Below are positions 1 through 11,140 of a stretch of DNA of 64,000 nt, one piece after another. The first letter of the stretch is position 1. Every line of letters begins with the position of its first letter. A program made the translations under genes and the position numbers. Source of the stretch: Meconema thalassinum (taxonomy: Eukaryota; Arthropoda; Insecta; Orthoptera; Tettigoniidae); the NCBI GenBank assembly GCA_946902985.2, contig OX336397.1, positions 189,848,813 through 189,912,812 of the forward strand, in the 5' to 3' direction. The notes beneath the pieces are model-generated. The model had not been told where the DNA came from. It ran no database searches and saw nothing but the letters and a program-made list of their open reading frames with translations.

Positions 1-210
1 ATTTGTTAACAACTTCCATATGATCTAAGCTTTCATACTCATCCATGAAATCAGTGTACTGCTGTTTAACAAGAGGTTCTTTCTTGAATTTGCTCTCGAT
101 AGCAAAGAGGGCTTTTCGAGCTTTGGGCTGAGAGTTAATAAGTTTGGGAGGATTATGTAATCTTGGCATTTGAACAACGAACCGGCCATCGGAAGAACGA
201 GTGGTGGTGT
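1..210 (-). pseudogene. BEL/Pao element 1, start of pol (frame-shifted from gag-protease)
   Basis: Continuation of the minus-strand BEL/Pao polyprotein from 211-2277, running off the left edge. The translation aligns by eye with residues just before the RT domain of the second BEL/Pao copy (the stretch at about 49060-49260), sharing the pattern GRF-V-PR--NP, then a run of R-AL-AIE, then F-EYES-DHMEV. It lies in a different frame from the preceding ORF: the junction is a T7 run (minus strand) near 211-222, and one extra T would restore continuity. The intact second copy needs no shift at this point, so a one-base loss in a homopolymer is likelier than programmed frameshifting. RT, RNase H and integrase would lie outside the window. 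Confidence 0.75.
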
Positions 211-2277
211 TCAAAAAAATTGCTCACAAAATTCATTTTCTGAAGAGGTTACATTAGGAGGATCAACATTTTCAAGCCTCCAGAACTGTTCCAGGTCAGT
301 ATTGGAGAAGTAACATTGCGATGCGGGTTGGGGAGAATAATGGGGAAGTTGACCTGTGACGATCCATCCAAAATTAGTGTCTCTGGCGACCACGTTTGAG
401 GATAACCTGCGAACTTGTTTACGAAGGCAATTCCAGAAAACATTGGCACTAAGGAGTATGTCAATAGGGTTTTGCATGTTGAACACAGGATCGGCTAGCC
501 TTAAATGCGAGGGAATGTTTAATCCTGAAATATCCACAGAGTGACTTGGAGTGTCTTCTCCAATGCTATTGAGAATTAGAAAATTAAGTTTAAGAAAGTT
601 GTTTCTATGACAAGTATCTCTTATGGTTAGCTTTGAGAATTGTAAAGCTTGTGATTTTGAGCTGTTGATGCCCGACACGTTAATAGAAGTGGGGTTTACA
701 GGTAGACCTAATTTTCTAATCAAGGAATTAGACACAAAATCATGAGTTGCCGCTGATTCTAGAAGACCGCGTGCACGAACCCAGTTGCCAAAGTTATCCT
801 GAACTTCGATTTGGACAGTAGATAACAATACTTGAGCACTGCGAATGGACTTGGCATTTTGAATATACGATGAAGCATTAGAACGGTTAGCACTATCATT
901 TTTCGGAGAAGTAGATGCTGTCGATGATCTTGCCTGATCATGACGATGTAGCAAAGTATGATGAGCCTTTTCACAATGGTAGCAAAGTCTTGTGGACTTG
1001 CAATTAGAAGCAGAATGAGTAGGCGCTAGGCAATTGAAGCAATGGTGGTTCTGGGAAACTAATTTTCTTCTGTCGTCGACTGACATTTCTTTAAAGGATT
1101 TACCGAGGTATAGGGCATGGGGATCTTTACAAAGTATGCACTTTAAAGGTTCGTTTAAACTCTTGCGAGGTTCGCTTTGAGTGTTTAAAACAATAGAGCT
1201 AGCAACACGACGTTCACTAGACCTAGTTGGGTAACCAGTAGTGTTTGATTTAAATTTAGATGAGCTGGACCCGGGTTTTTGGGTATTAGACGCTAAGCGT
1301 TCGCTTTTAGGTTTGATAGACATTAATTCAAATTTGGAACTAGGAGATGAGGGTTCGCTTTGATTAGCTAAAGCGGTTAAGAGCTGGCATCTGGCATTTA
1401 TGAAAGTGACTAAATGCTCGTAAGAGTAGTCGTCTTCTTTAGAAAGTTCAATTTCCCAAGCTTTGAGGGTAGCACCATCGACTTTAGAAACCACTAAATG
1501 TATTAGGAAAGTATCCCAATGTTCAGTAGGTTGATCTAATTGGGACAGAGCCTTAACGTGAAGTTGGGTAGTGTCAACTAGAGTACGCAAACTAGTGACG
1601 TCATTGTGCTGTGACGCAGGTAGGTTAAATAGAGCCTTCATATGGCGTTGAATACGTAACCGTAAATTTCCATATCTTTCTTTTAATAAGTTAAAGGCAA
1701 TAGGGTAATTTTCGGCACGTAGAGGAAGTGCTTCGACTAACTGCAAAGCTTGACCTCGGAGGATAGATCTCAAGTAATGAAACTTGTAAATGACTTGAAT
1801 GTCTTCATTGTCATGAACAAGGGAGCAAAATAATTCATAGAAAGAATCCCAAGTAGATTCATCTCCAGAGAAATGGGGTAAATCAATTTTAGGTAAAATT
1901 GGTTTGGGCTTGTGAGTACCCTCACGGAAAGAAGTTTGTGGTTCGTGAAGGGAACCAATAACAGAAGCGTCCTTTTTCTGCTCCTCTTCGAGTTGGCGTA
2001 TTATTTTGAAAGCAGAACCTATGCCTTCGTAATATTGGTTTTCTACTTCAACTCGATCTTCGGTTTGATTGAGCATACAAGTTTCTATTTCAGTTTGAAT
2101 GTTGCAATAATTTTCATAAGAACGTTCAAAATCCCTTACACGATGTTTCAACAAGTCTAATTGCGCTTCTGAGGGATCTAATTATTTTATGTACTTTCTG
2201 AATCGGGTAATTAGCCCTTTATAGGATGCTCGTTTAGAAGTAAGTTTTTCATCTTTATCCTTATCAGTAGGAGCCAT
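211..2277 (-). pseudogene. BEL/Pao element 1, gag-protease region (disabled)
   Basis: Gag and aspartic-protease part of a BEL/Pao polyprotein. Open from an internal ATG at 2154 (647 codons), but the likely original start is the ATG at 2277: that reading frame runs 31 codons, hits a TAA at 2182-2184, and continues in the same frame into the long ORF. Seen in order: an N-terminal helical gag region, a DUF1759-like capsid segment with the ILPKIDLPHFSGD type motif, Cys/His zinc knuckles around codons 340-405, and a DUF1758-like retropepsin segment. At the position of the catalytic Asp the protein has Glu (LLESAAT, codon 466 of the 647-codon ORF; codon at 757-759); the second copy has Asp there. 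Three faults are visible: early nonsense, Asp to Glu, and the 3' frameshift. The copy looks dead. Confidence 0.88.
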
Positions 2278-2503
2278 GTTAAAGAAAATAGATGAAAATG
2301 TAACTCACGAAACTGTGGAACCTTGGAAATGCTGTCAAGCTGGCAGCAGCGAATAAGTTGAAAGAAAAGGACACACCAAAGGAGACAGGAGCGGCCTCTT
2401 TCCCCTTCACAGGCTTTGCACGATGTCGTTATAGCTGAAAGATTCAAAGCAGATATTAATAATTTGCAAAGTATTGCCAAACAGATAAATGACAAATGGA
2501 CTC

Positions 2504-2521
2504 TCCCGGGTTTCGGCACCA
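2504..2521 (-). other. Primer-binding site of BEL/Pao element 1 (tRNA-Phe type)
   Basis: The 18 bases TGGTGCCGAAACCCGGGA on the minus strand are fully complementary to the 3' end of eukaryotic tRNA-Phe including CCA, as known for roo-type BEL/Pao elements. The same 18 bases occur at 46822-46839 in the second element. This fixes the inner edge of the 5' LTR at about 2527. Confidence 0.9.
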
Positions 2522-2526
2522 ATTTT

Positions 2527-5430
2527 TGGGTAGATTATTGGCTAAGGAATAACCTAACCACCAAGGGAAGATCATTAAGAAAAGGAGGTAGATTTTGGAC
2601 TGGAGAAAAAGGATAGGAAAATAGGAGGAGGGTCCCACAAAAGTTATAAATTTAACCTTAAATGCACTTAGAGGCGGTTGCCACTGAAAATCCGTTCTCT
2701 GATACCTAAAATGGGTAAGAGCTTGGTCCAAGCTGACGGGAAACACAGCTAGAACTTGGGCGGTTTGCAAGAGAGTGGCTTTAGTGTAATCCCTCTCAAG
2801 CATGTATCTGCCTACTATGGGGAAGAGTATTGGTCTGGCAAGACTGAGAGTAACAAATTTGTTGTATGATTGTTCAAAGCAATTCGTTTTTACAAAGTAA
2901 TTCGAAGAATGCCAATGATTTAAATCAGGTTTGGTATTTCCAATTTTCAAAGTTATGGAGTTCCTGAAAAAAGCGACCAAGTGCTTCCTAGAAGGAAAAT
3001 AATAAAAGATTATACCTTAGGGAGTAATTTTGGTAAATGAACCAATGGTTGCATTTGGAAATGGCTAAGCTCTTACTCAGCGAGGAGCCGGCTAAAAGTT
3101 TAGACAAAGAGAAACACTTATCTTTTAGAAAACTGACCATAAGTTTTTCGGAGAGGATCTCCACAAGCAGGTAGCTGGCGTAGCGAGCTTTACTTGCCTT
3201 ACTGGCCAGTTAGAATTAGCTATTAAAGCTAAGAGAAACTTTAACGAGATCATCACTAAGAGTTCTTGCTCAAATGCAACAAGTGGTAAAAGCCCTATTA
3301 ATGGATTTAATGGCATTTAGTAGGGAGAGCCAAGGAAGACAGGATTTTGCCTAACCGTTGTATTTGCGAAATTATAAATCCAAAAACAAATATTTAATTT
3401 ATTTAACAATTCAAAGAAGTTTAAGGAAATTAACAAGTATGTAATATCTATTAGACAAATATAGATCATTTAAATTTTTTAACAATGGGGTCGCAGACCT
3501 CCTAACATTTAGAGATAGCTCCAGGCAAATAACAATTTATTAGGTTTCAAACCTTATATATGTTCTAAAATCTTTATAAGATTTAAAAAAAGACAAATGA
3601 AGTAATTAAAGTTTAAACATTAAATTGAGTACAAAAAGTGTACTTTAAGAAATTCTTGAGAGAATGTTCTAGAGAGAGTGACAACTTCGAAAATAACAAT
3701 AAGAAAAACATGAAGAATAAGATAGAAGTTCCTACAACTTCTTATATTTGTGCAGAATTACTTTATAACAATTATACAAAAGAGAGCAGGTCACTTACGG
3801 TGAAACCTGAAGAGTAAGTCAAAAGGAAGGTTCTAGACTTCCCATGTTTAAGTAGGAATCACGAGCCAAATGGGGCAGTTTCCATTTCGTGAGACCTAGA
3901 AATAACTCACTCAAGAGTTGAATGAATTGTTTTCCCTGATTATAGGGAAGAAACAATGTAAGCTTAAAACGTGTATAAAACACGTGGTTATACAGGAATT
4001 AATTAATGATAAACAAGAAAAATGGAAGGGCACTTCGTGGAGTGACACCTTATAGAAAAGTTACAATTTTATTAATAAGGTTTGTTAGTAGAAGGTTGAG
4101 GAAAGATCGTTGGGATTTAGGATCAATGTTCATGGCCTTATTTAAACTTAAACGGACGATCGCGACGCGGTAGAAAATTGGAACAAGCACTAGTTTTCAC
4201 TATAGTCTGTTAAATAGATGAAAAGTTCACTGTAGAGAAACGAAAGTTTATGGGAAGGAAAGTTATTGCAATGATGAAAATAACTGATTGCACTAGGTAG
4301 GCGAGAGTCTAGTTCTTGAGAAAGTTGTGAATTACAATTAAATGTACCATAGAACATTCCATCGGTGGAAGAAATTTCGCTGTTGAGCATTAATTCAGAA
4401 GTAAGATTCTTCAATTATAAATAGCATTCTCACAAGTGAGTGAAAAATACATGACAGCAAGACTGGTAGATAAAGTACAGAATCTGGAAGGTTCCAGAAC
4501 GATCTTTATAGAAGAATGGGGTCAAAGTTAATCCAGCGGAAGAACTTGCTTTGTAATTTATAGACAGCGGGTATTAGATAATATCCCACGTGGTGAGAAG
4601 ATTTCTCATTTAGCAAGCATAAGAAATGCTGCTTTTCACCAAGATTGGCTTGATTGGACAAAAGCCCAACATGGAAAATCCCGCGAAGGATGATTTTTGC
4701 CCCAAAATAAGTAATTTCACACTGCCTATAAAAGATCGTTAAAAGCATGTAGTCGTTAAAATCATGAAGATGAGGTTAAAACTTGAAGTTTGTACTTAAC
4801 TTTGCTGCATGGCGAAAGGGAGGTTCTCCTTGCTGGTTAGAGCTACCACATGGCGTGGAATCTAAAAAATGCCTCGTTAGGTCAGGAGGCTAGCTCTAGT
4901 TGAGCCTTAACTGAGTCGACGGCCGGCGCACAAGTGAGACCCACTCAGCGGAGCACAGAGGGTCCAAGGAAGGGAAAAAAGTGGGGGTAGGAAACAAAAG
5001 GTATACATATCAGCATAACCAACTTAAGAAATTAAATTCTCTTGAGGAGATGGTCTTCAAAGAGTTGATAGCAGGCGATGCTAGCACAGCATGGTGAGTG
5101 AAAAAGTAGACGAAGTTCTCTTGCTCATGGAGATAATAGCTGGCGATGGCAGCAAAATCTGGTGGCCAGATTGAGAAGGAAGTCCTCTTGCACCAGGAAG
5201 AGTTGAAGAGCTTCAGAGATTCGCTGCTAGATGACGCTAGGTGGGTCATGGAAGATATATATCTAGAACAGACTCATAAAAGATATAAGCGACATGATAA
5301 CCAAAGAGAAAATAGAAGATCACTGTTGGTGTTTGACAAAGAGGAAGGAATGAACATGCAAAGAACATTAAACTTGATATCTCTCGTACCGTGTATTCCA
5401 AGAATACACCACCATCGTTTCACATAGCAT
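2527..5430 (-). other. 5' LTR of BEL/Pao element 1 plus unresolved flank
   Basis: By position, the 5' LTR of element 1 begins next to the primer site (its inner end reads ...CTACCCA on the minus strand). The other LTR lies outside the window, so the outer edge cannot be placed by comparison. No obvious match to the LTR of the second element was seen. A TATA-like CTATAAATTAC on the minus strand at about 4552-4563 could be its promoter, but that would make an unusually long LTR. No credible gene was found; the small ORFs here look accidental. Confidence 0.4.
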
Positions 5431-5510
5431 TTCTTTGGATTAACTTTGAAACCTTACTGTTTTCGACAGTGAGGTGAGAGGGAGGAGAGCGGTAGGAAAG
5501 CCAAGACACA

Positions 5511-5636
5511 GTGAAGTCTGAGGTCAACAAATGGAATGTGAAATGGGAAGACGTAGAAGAACAGAAACTCTACTTTGACAGAAAGAAATGGCGAGCGCTT
5601 GTATACCACATCCGGGAAACTGGAGCTGGAAAATGA
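5511..5636 (+). pseudogene. LINE 3' fragment, C-terminal coding end
   Basis: An open frame of 41 codons ending in TGA at 5634 encodes the extreme C-terminus typical of insect non-LTR retrotransposons: a KWEDVE segment followed by DRKKWRALV. A TGATGATGATG tail follows. Similar C-termini appear at 18000-18180. The rest of the element is absent. A SINE inserted directly downstream. Confidence 0.6.
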
Positions 5637-5672
5637 TGATGATGACTGTTTTACTGTCTCAACCCATACATT

Positions 5673-6568
5673 ATCTTGCCACGGTGGGTGAGTGGTCAAT
5701 GTGTCGGTCTACTAACCCCAAGATTGCAGGTTCGCTCCTGGCCGTGGTAAGTGATTTTTGAAAGGCAGCAAAAATTCGGACACCATGTCATACGATGTTG
5801 GCAAGTCAAAGAACCCATTTGAATTCAGTAGGCCGTGTTCATAATGGCAAAATTAATCTCGGGAGTTTCCGCCAATACAAAGTTCCTCATTTCTCTACTA
5901 GAAAGAGCTACATTGTTCAAAGAGCTTAGATATCATAGTGCTTCATGGAACAACGAAATACGACATGCTAGCTACCCTTTGGGTCTCTAATATCAAAGCT
6001 TGCACCCGGCACCCGAGGCCTTAAGGCTGGTTCACAATTGGCCCGGAAACGAGAACCAGAACGAGAACGTAAACGAGAACGCGAAGCTTCCCGGGGCCCC
6101 GGTTCACAATTAGCCCGGGAACGTGAACTTGTGCATGCGCGCGCAATCAGCTACAGCGTAATAATATTAAAACAATCAGCAAGCGCCCACTAATAAACAC
6201 CAATTACACAACTGAAATGCTTCAGAGGGTTATAATAACTTTATTAAACACACATTGTGTGATTTAGAGAAGCAAGTTTAGAAAGCGCATTCACAGGTTA
6301 TGTTTACATCGCTGGCTGCTCCTTCCGTACTGCGCAAGTGCATGTACAACGTTTCTGATTGGCTCTGGGAAGCTCCGAGAACGTCAAACATGAAACTTGA
6401 CCATGTTTTCCGTTGGCCTTCCCGGGCTACTTTCAGCTTCTCGTTCCCGGAGATTGGTTGTGAACTGACCCTTAAGGTAGCGTGCATTTCAACTTCCTTC
6501 TCGGTCCCGTTCTCGTTCTGGTTCTCGTTCCCGGGCTATTGGGAACCAGGCTTTACGATATTATTATT
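5673..6568 (+). mobile_element. SINE-A copy 1, split by a MITE
   Basis: tRNA-derived SINE. Head with an A-box-like TGGGTGAGTGG and a B-box-like GGTTCGCTCCTGG, a body of about 330 bp, and a tail of TATTATTATT. It is flanked by a 12-bp target-site duplication AACCCATACATT (5661-5672 and 6569-6580), showing LINE-driven insertion. Near its 3' end (GAGGCC / TACGATATT) it is interrupted by the MITE at 6024-6552. Other copies: 12496-12820 (-), 22813-23171 (+), 61284-61664 (-). Confidence 0.88.
6024..6552. mobile_element. PIF/Harbinger-like MITE inside SINE-A
   Basis: 529-bp non-coding element with terminal inverted repeats of about 45 bp (AGGCTGGTTCACAATTGGCC at the left; the reverse complement of the right end begins AGCCTGGTTCCCAATAGCCC), continuing into a shared block of GAGAACCAGAACGAGAACG. 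Flanked by the 3-bp duplication TTA (6021-6023, 6553-6555), the hallmark of PIF/Harbinger. A second, inner set of similar inverted motifs lies at about 6100 and 6440, so the element may be nested or rearranged. No transposase is encoded; the ORFs here are fortuitous. Confidence 0.8.
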
Positions 6569-7215
6569 AACCCATACATTCAACCTTTCTTGTACCTCTG
6601 CCTCTCCATTGCCCCAGATTGTCTGCTCTCATATGTTGTTCTCTTATTTGTGCTGCCACTTCTACCATTACCTCATCCAACACAGAGATGAAAGACAGTG
6701 GAGATAGTGCACTCCCTTGTTTCAAACCACTCTTCTGCTTTAACCAGTCTGACCTCTCTCCCCCAACTTTCACACAGCTCACACTTCCTTGGTACATCTC
6801 CTTTATTCTAGCCACATTTGGATTATTAACTCCCTTTTTCTGTAGGGTTTTTCTACACCTTTCCTCTATCCAAGCTATCGTATGCCTTCTCTATGTCCAG
6901 AAACACCATCACCAAATCCTCTCCATATTCATAGTGTGGAGCTGTCTTACGCTGAAAATCACGACCACTGTTGATCTTACTGGCCTAAATCCATACTGTT
7001 CCTCCCTCAATCCTTCTTCTACTACTCCCCGCACTCTCCTTTCCAGGATCTTCTCAAATATCTTCGCAGCATGGCACATCAACGTGATTCTCCTATAGTT
7101 CTGGACTATTTTCCTGTTCGTCTTCTTCTTCTTCCTCTTCTTCAATTCTCTTATGCCTTCAAATGTCGGGGTCGTTTGTGCCATTTCTGCCATTCCACTC
7201 AATTTCTGCATGTTT
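6569..7215 (-). pseudogene. LINE reverse transcriptase fragment
   Basis: Two overlapping-frame pieces on the minus strand encode RT signatures of a non-LTR retrotransposon: upstream (7211-6909) the NYRRITL and YGFRPVRST type motifs of the fingers region, then (6815-6567) SGLKQGSALSPLSF and an MDE-like segment. The frame breaks between them near 6820-6900. The catalytic FADD box is not reached because the SINE-A insertion at 6568 ends the similarity. A dead 5'- and 3'-truncated copy. Confidence 0.75.
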
Positions 7216-7929
7216 TCTTCATTTCATTCGAAGTTCCGAATCTCGTGTTCCGTTTCCACTCCGATCCGTCCAATCCGAGGCTACTTGTAGTTCTCTAAAT
7301 CACTTTACCTCCACATGGGTGATGAGCCCAACGTTGAGTTACCTTCTCATCCTCCATATTTATCCCCTAGAGACAGGGTTTGGGCAGGCATTTCCTCCTT
7401 ACCCATTTACGTATGGTTTTCCCGCCAATATTTGGGTGGCTGATTGCCACATCCGTACACCGATTTTCCTGTTGCCTTTCTGAAATTAAAATATAATATT
7501 ATTATAGATTGCTTTTCAGTCTGTCAACACTATTGTGCCCAACAATTTATTATATCATGCAGGAAGTACAAATATTTAAACATTACAAGAAATATATTTA
7601 TCACTTAACACACAAACAAGAGGAGGTAATTAATTTTGGATGATTGTTTTGATCGTCATGCGATCATCATCACCTAGGCTTAGATAAGGTACGGCAGATG
7701 TGTTTACAACTTGATTAAATTATGAAAGATTTGTATAACTTGTGTAACGTGTTTAAGTATGTCAACTTATTGTTAATGACCTTTCCTTTTCAACTGTTGG
7801 AAATAACTAGAGTTCAATAACACCATTCTTACTTTGCTATAATGGCAGGGTGGGCCTCTTACGGTTTCCTTAATTTCTGTGGCATCATTAAGATATTATT
7901 ATTATTTTAAAACAATAATATGATGTTCT
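7216..7929. other. No gene recognised
   Basis: No coding signal is convincing. At 7511-7545 the motif TTTTCAGTCTGTCAACAC is followed by ATTGTGCCCAA, a diverged copy of the terminal sequence of the inverted-repeat element at 7930-9130, so an older end of the same family may lie here. Confidence 0.35.
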
Positions 7930-9130
7930 TATGTCGGTCAGCATGATTGTACCCAAACGAGATCATCATCAGATCCATTACACTTATTTAGTTGAGATAA
8001 TGCAACTCGTCAGTATTAGTTAGTTGTGGTCTATGTGATGTTTTGTTGAGATGATGGAAGTGGTGATTGACCTCCGGAATTTGCCTGTTTGGAGTGAATA
8101 TGTGGTTGTAGTAAATGGTCAATTTTGATTGTACTGTATTGTACAGGCTACTTATCTGGTTAGGGTCTTGTTGAGAGCAGTTCATTTGGGCACTTATTGC
8201 ACTCGACTGACTAGAAATTCCTGTGTGTGAGGGTCTGTTATCTCGCTGGGCTGTTCCCCCTCCCCATATTCCTAAGTGCTGTCTGCTCCGGGTACACGTG
8301 TACCTGCAGTGGGTTGCCAAGTCTATTTTAAAATTAAATTAACCCTGAAATGCCCCTTGTGTGTAACTTCGGGAATTTATCACATTATTTCCACAATAAA
8401 TTAATATTTACCGCAAATGCCTGATTTACAGTTGTGTAACAACGTTAGGATTGCATTTGATTTCGCTACAATGGAAATTTAGTCTGCCAGCTGCTTTGTG
8501 TTTTAACATTACTAAAAACACCACCGCGATCACACAGTTACATGCACATCAGTGGTTCACTCAACTCAGATCGGGGCGCTGGTCTAGTGTTATCAATCCT
8601 CCCCTTTTCCTGATCGTATGAGACTTAGGAATGCGGGAGGGGGCAAACAGCCCAGGGAGATAACGGACACTCACACACAGGAATTTTCCATTCAGTTGAG
8701 TACAAACAGTGAACAAGTGAACTGCTCCCAACAGGACCAGGCAAGACTCAAACAGATAAGTACCCTGTACAATACAATTTGAATCGACCATTTACAACAA
8801 CCACATATTCACTCCAAACAGGCAAATTCCGGAGGTCAATCACCACTTCCAGTATCTCAACAAAACATCACATAGACCACAACTAACTAATACTGACGAG
8901 TTGCATTATCTCAACTAATACAGCAACTAAATAAGTGAACATATTGTACGAATTTTCACCCATATTTTCAGACATTGATATTATAGCCTAAGTGTGATGG
9001 ATCTGATGATGATCGCTTGACGATTGAAACTGGTCATCCTAGTGTATTTATTAATCTCATGTAATTTTTTTAAGGATTAGGGAATAACCCATCTCTTTTG
9101 GGTACAATCGTGTTGACCGACTGAAAACCA
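7930..9130. mobile_element. Inverted-repeat (foldback) DNA element
   Basis: The two arms, about 7930-8300 and 8600-9130, are imperfect inverted copies. Examples: the left-arm motif CTCCGGAATTTGCCTGTTTGG reappears reversed as CCAAACAGGCAAATTCCGGAG, cut here to the shared core; likewise GATCATCATCAGATCC versus GGATCTGATGATGATC. The outer ends share GTCGGTCA-CA-GATTGTACCCAA. No transposase frame is present, so this is a non-autonomous element. A single end of the same family lies at 20440-20485. A clean target-site duplication could not be assigned. Confidence 0.65.
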
Positions 9131-9440
9131 CCAAACCTTTTTTATTCAGACATTCTTGAAACGGTCTGCATTTCTCCTGTATCTGAAATCCTCGCCATCA
9201 GCTTCAAACTTTTTTTTACAAATTTTATTTCCTATTTCTTCTGCTCCTCTCTTTCCCCTGTTTTCATGAACTGCACAGTTGGTAAGCATGTTCTAGTTTT
9301 CTTGCACAGTTGGTAAGCATGTTTCAGTTTCCTTGCTCTTCATTTATTTCCTTCTTTGTCAAGTCCAATCAATTTTTCGCTAGTCTGTTGTTGGCACTGG
9401 AGGTGAATTTCCAATGTTACTGTTTTCTTATCCATTGCAG

Positions 9441-9571
9441 GAGGCATGTTCGTCGACAAGATGATGCCGTCTGTGTTCCGAGCGAATCGTCCTTTCGCTT
9501 ATTTCATCATAGAGAAGGAGCACAATACCATCCTGTTTGCCGGGAGAGTGAGCAATCCCGCAGCGCGATAG
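9441..9571 (+). CDS. Serpin, last coding exon (reactive loop to C-terminus)
   Basis: The exon follows a good acceptor (pyrimidine tract, TCCATTGCAG, ending 9440) and begins with the last two bases of a codon, then runs 42 codons to TAG at 9569-9571. The translation has the serpin C-terminal signature: FRANRPFAYFI, then a variable turn, then ILFAGRVSNP. In the family this strand s4B/s5B segment completes the fold and the upstream residues form the reactive-centre loop. The segment before the signature reads GMFVDKMMPSV, so the scissile bond probably lies here, with Lys a plausible P1 (a trypsin-like target; inference). Insect serpin genes often use alternative last exons that start in the loop. 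No upstream serpin exon was recognised, so this may be the 3' end of a gene starting left of the window, or an orphan exon. Confidence 0.85.
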
Positions 9572-9615
9572 TTTGCCTCGTCTGGGATATTCACTGCGAT
9601 CCATGGCCGACATTC

Positions 9616-9621
9616 AATAAA
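9616..9621 (+). promoter_or_regulatory. Polyadenylation signal of the serpin exon
   Basis: AATAAA 45 bases after the serpin stop codon, giving a short 3' UTR. Two further AATAAA-type motifs lie near 10024-10036 (AAATAAATAAATAAA) and could serve a longer 3' end. Confidence 0.55.
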
Positions 9622-10197
9622 TTTTGACTCGAAATCACCTATATTTTTCCTCATGACGCCAGGGAACAAACGTTTTTTTTCCTGATGTCTGGAATTTTCA
9701 AACAGATCTGGCAAACCACACAAAGAGCATTTTAAGGATGGCTGATGAACCCGAGACCAGAGATTGCCTGACCCCATTCAAAGCGAGACTTGAAAATACA
9801 CAGGTCTCAAACCCTAACTTCCTGAGGTATTGCAGAGCGATCTTGATATCGACCAAAGTGCTCGAGGAACGTTTGTTTGCTCAACATATTGAGGATTAAT
9901 GTCCCAGACAAAACAAACATTGAAAAGCTGATGCGACAGAGCAAAGCCACCTATTTATTTTAATAATAATAACAATAATACTGCGTTTGTTACCATTGTT
10001 TGTAAATCCTGTACCAGATTATGAAATAAATAAATAAACAGTATTTCTATGCTACTCTGTGTTCCCGACCAACCACTGCCTTCTACAATTTTAGAAATTT
10101 AATTCTGGTTTGAGGGCTGGAACGGGATACACTCAGCCTCGTAAGACTAAACTGAGAAGTGATGGGTTCGATTCCCACCTCACCCATCCTAAACTAA

Positions 10198-10658
10198 CCC
10201 TTCCCGAGCGGAATACCAATATCAGGAAAGTTCCTACATTTTAATATGATACCGTATTCCGTCAAATTAGTTAATGTTACACGCAGGAGATGGCACCACT
10301 ATGCAGACACATATCACCCCTAGAGACCTCTTTGCAGGCAGTTGTTGCTTCAGATGAACGCACGTGTCTTATTGCGTAGTTGGTGAAGTGAGTGAATTTT
10401 TGTAGTGTTCATTTGGTGATTCGAGCATAATTTCACAGAAAAGGCTACGGAATGATGAAGATATAGTGTCTGCTTTGGATTTGAGTGATGGTTTGAAGTG
10501 TTCCACAACCTTCAGATGCTACTCAAACTTCAAGTGTCAACAGATGAGATAAATATATGCGAGTTCTAATTAAATGTAGTGCATGAAAAATATAATCTAC
10601 ATATTTTGAATTTTTAAAAAATTCACCCAGAGCCATAAATACATCCGCTCGGGAAGGG
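10198..10658. mobile_element. MITE with 15-bp inverted ends and TAA duplication
   Basis: 461 bp bounded by perfect 15-bp terminal inverted repeats CCCTTCCCGAGCGGA and flanked by the 3-bp duplication TAA (10195-10197, 10659-10661). A TWA duplication and G/C-rich ends fit PIF/Harbinger. Its ends differ from the MITE at 6024-6552, so it is a separate family. No transposase coding sequence. Confidence 0.75.
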
Positions 10659-10721
10659 TAAAGGCCATGGACGCCTCCTTCCCAATCCTCATCTGAATTA
10701 CCAATGCACACTATAATACAG

Positions 10722-11140
10722 CTTCGGTGGCATAGTTGGTAGCATGCTGAACTGCTATGCCCAAGATAGCGGGTTCAAACCCGGCCGAAGTTGTCGGATT
10801 TTTTAAGAGCGTTAATATCGTTCAATATGCCTTCTTTCGGAGGGGAAGTAAAGACGGCGGTCCCATGTCATAGATTTATGGCATGTAAAAGATCCTCCCA
10901 CAGACTAAACTTGTGTGAAGCTAAATTTCTAGGTTAGATTTCTTTGTAACGCTCTATCAAAGGTCCAACGTTCACCACTAGGTATCATTGATAACTGGTA
11001 GCGAAAGTTGGAACTACCGTACTTGAAATTGAAATTGTAGCTCACCCTAGTGGTGTCCGCTTGAAGCAGTTACAGCCTCTGGCGAGCCGAACATGTCCTC
11101 GGACACTCCCGGCACTAAAAGCCATACGATAAATAAATAA
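10722..11140 (+). mobile_element. SINE-B copy 1
   Basis: tRNA-derived SINE of about 420 bp: a tRNA-like head (CTTCGGTGGCATAGTTGGTA, then GGGTTCAAACCCGG), a body with GGAGGGGAAGTAAAG, and the 3' end GCCATACGATAAATAAATAA. Flanked by the 12-bp duplication ACTATAATACAG (10710-10721, 11141-11152). Second copy at 23464-23912, which has a different 3' end. Confidence 0.88.

Noticed and set aside
5146..5427. 93-codon ORF as a gene
   Set aside because: Composition is protein-like but no family, splice site or promoter supports it, and it lies amid repeat sequence.
6300..6707. 135-codon ORF on the plus strand
   Set aside because: It spans the MITE end, the SINE tail and the antisense of a LINE, so it is an accident of junctions.
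10722..10795. tRNA gene
   Set aside because: The cloverleaf-like heads here and in the other SINEs are followed by SINE bodies and target duplications; none stands alone as a tRNA gene.
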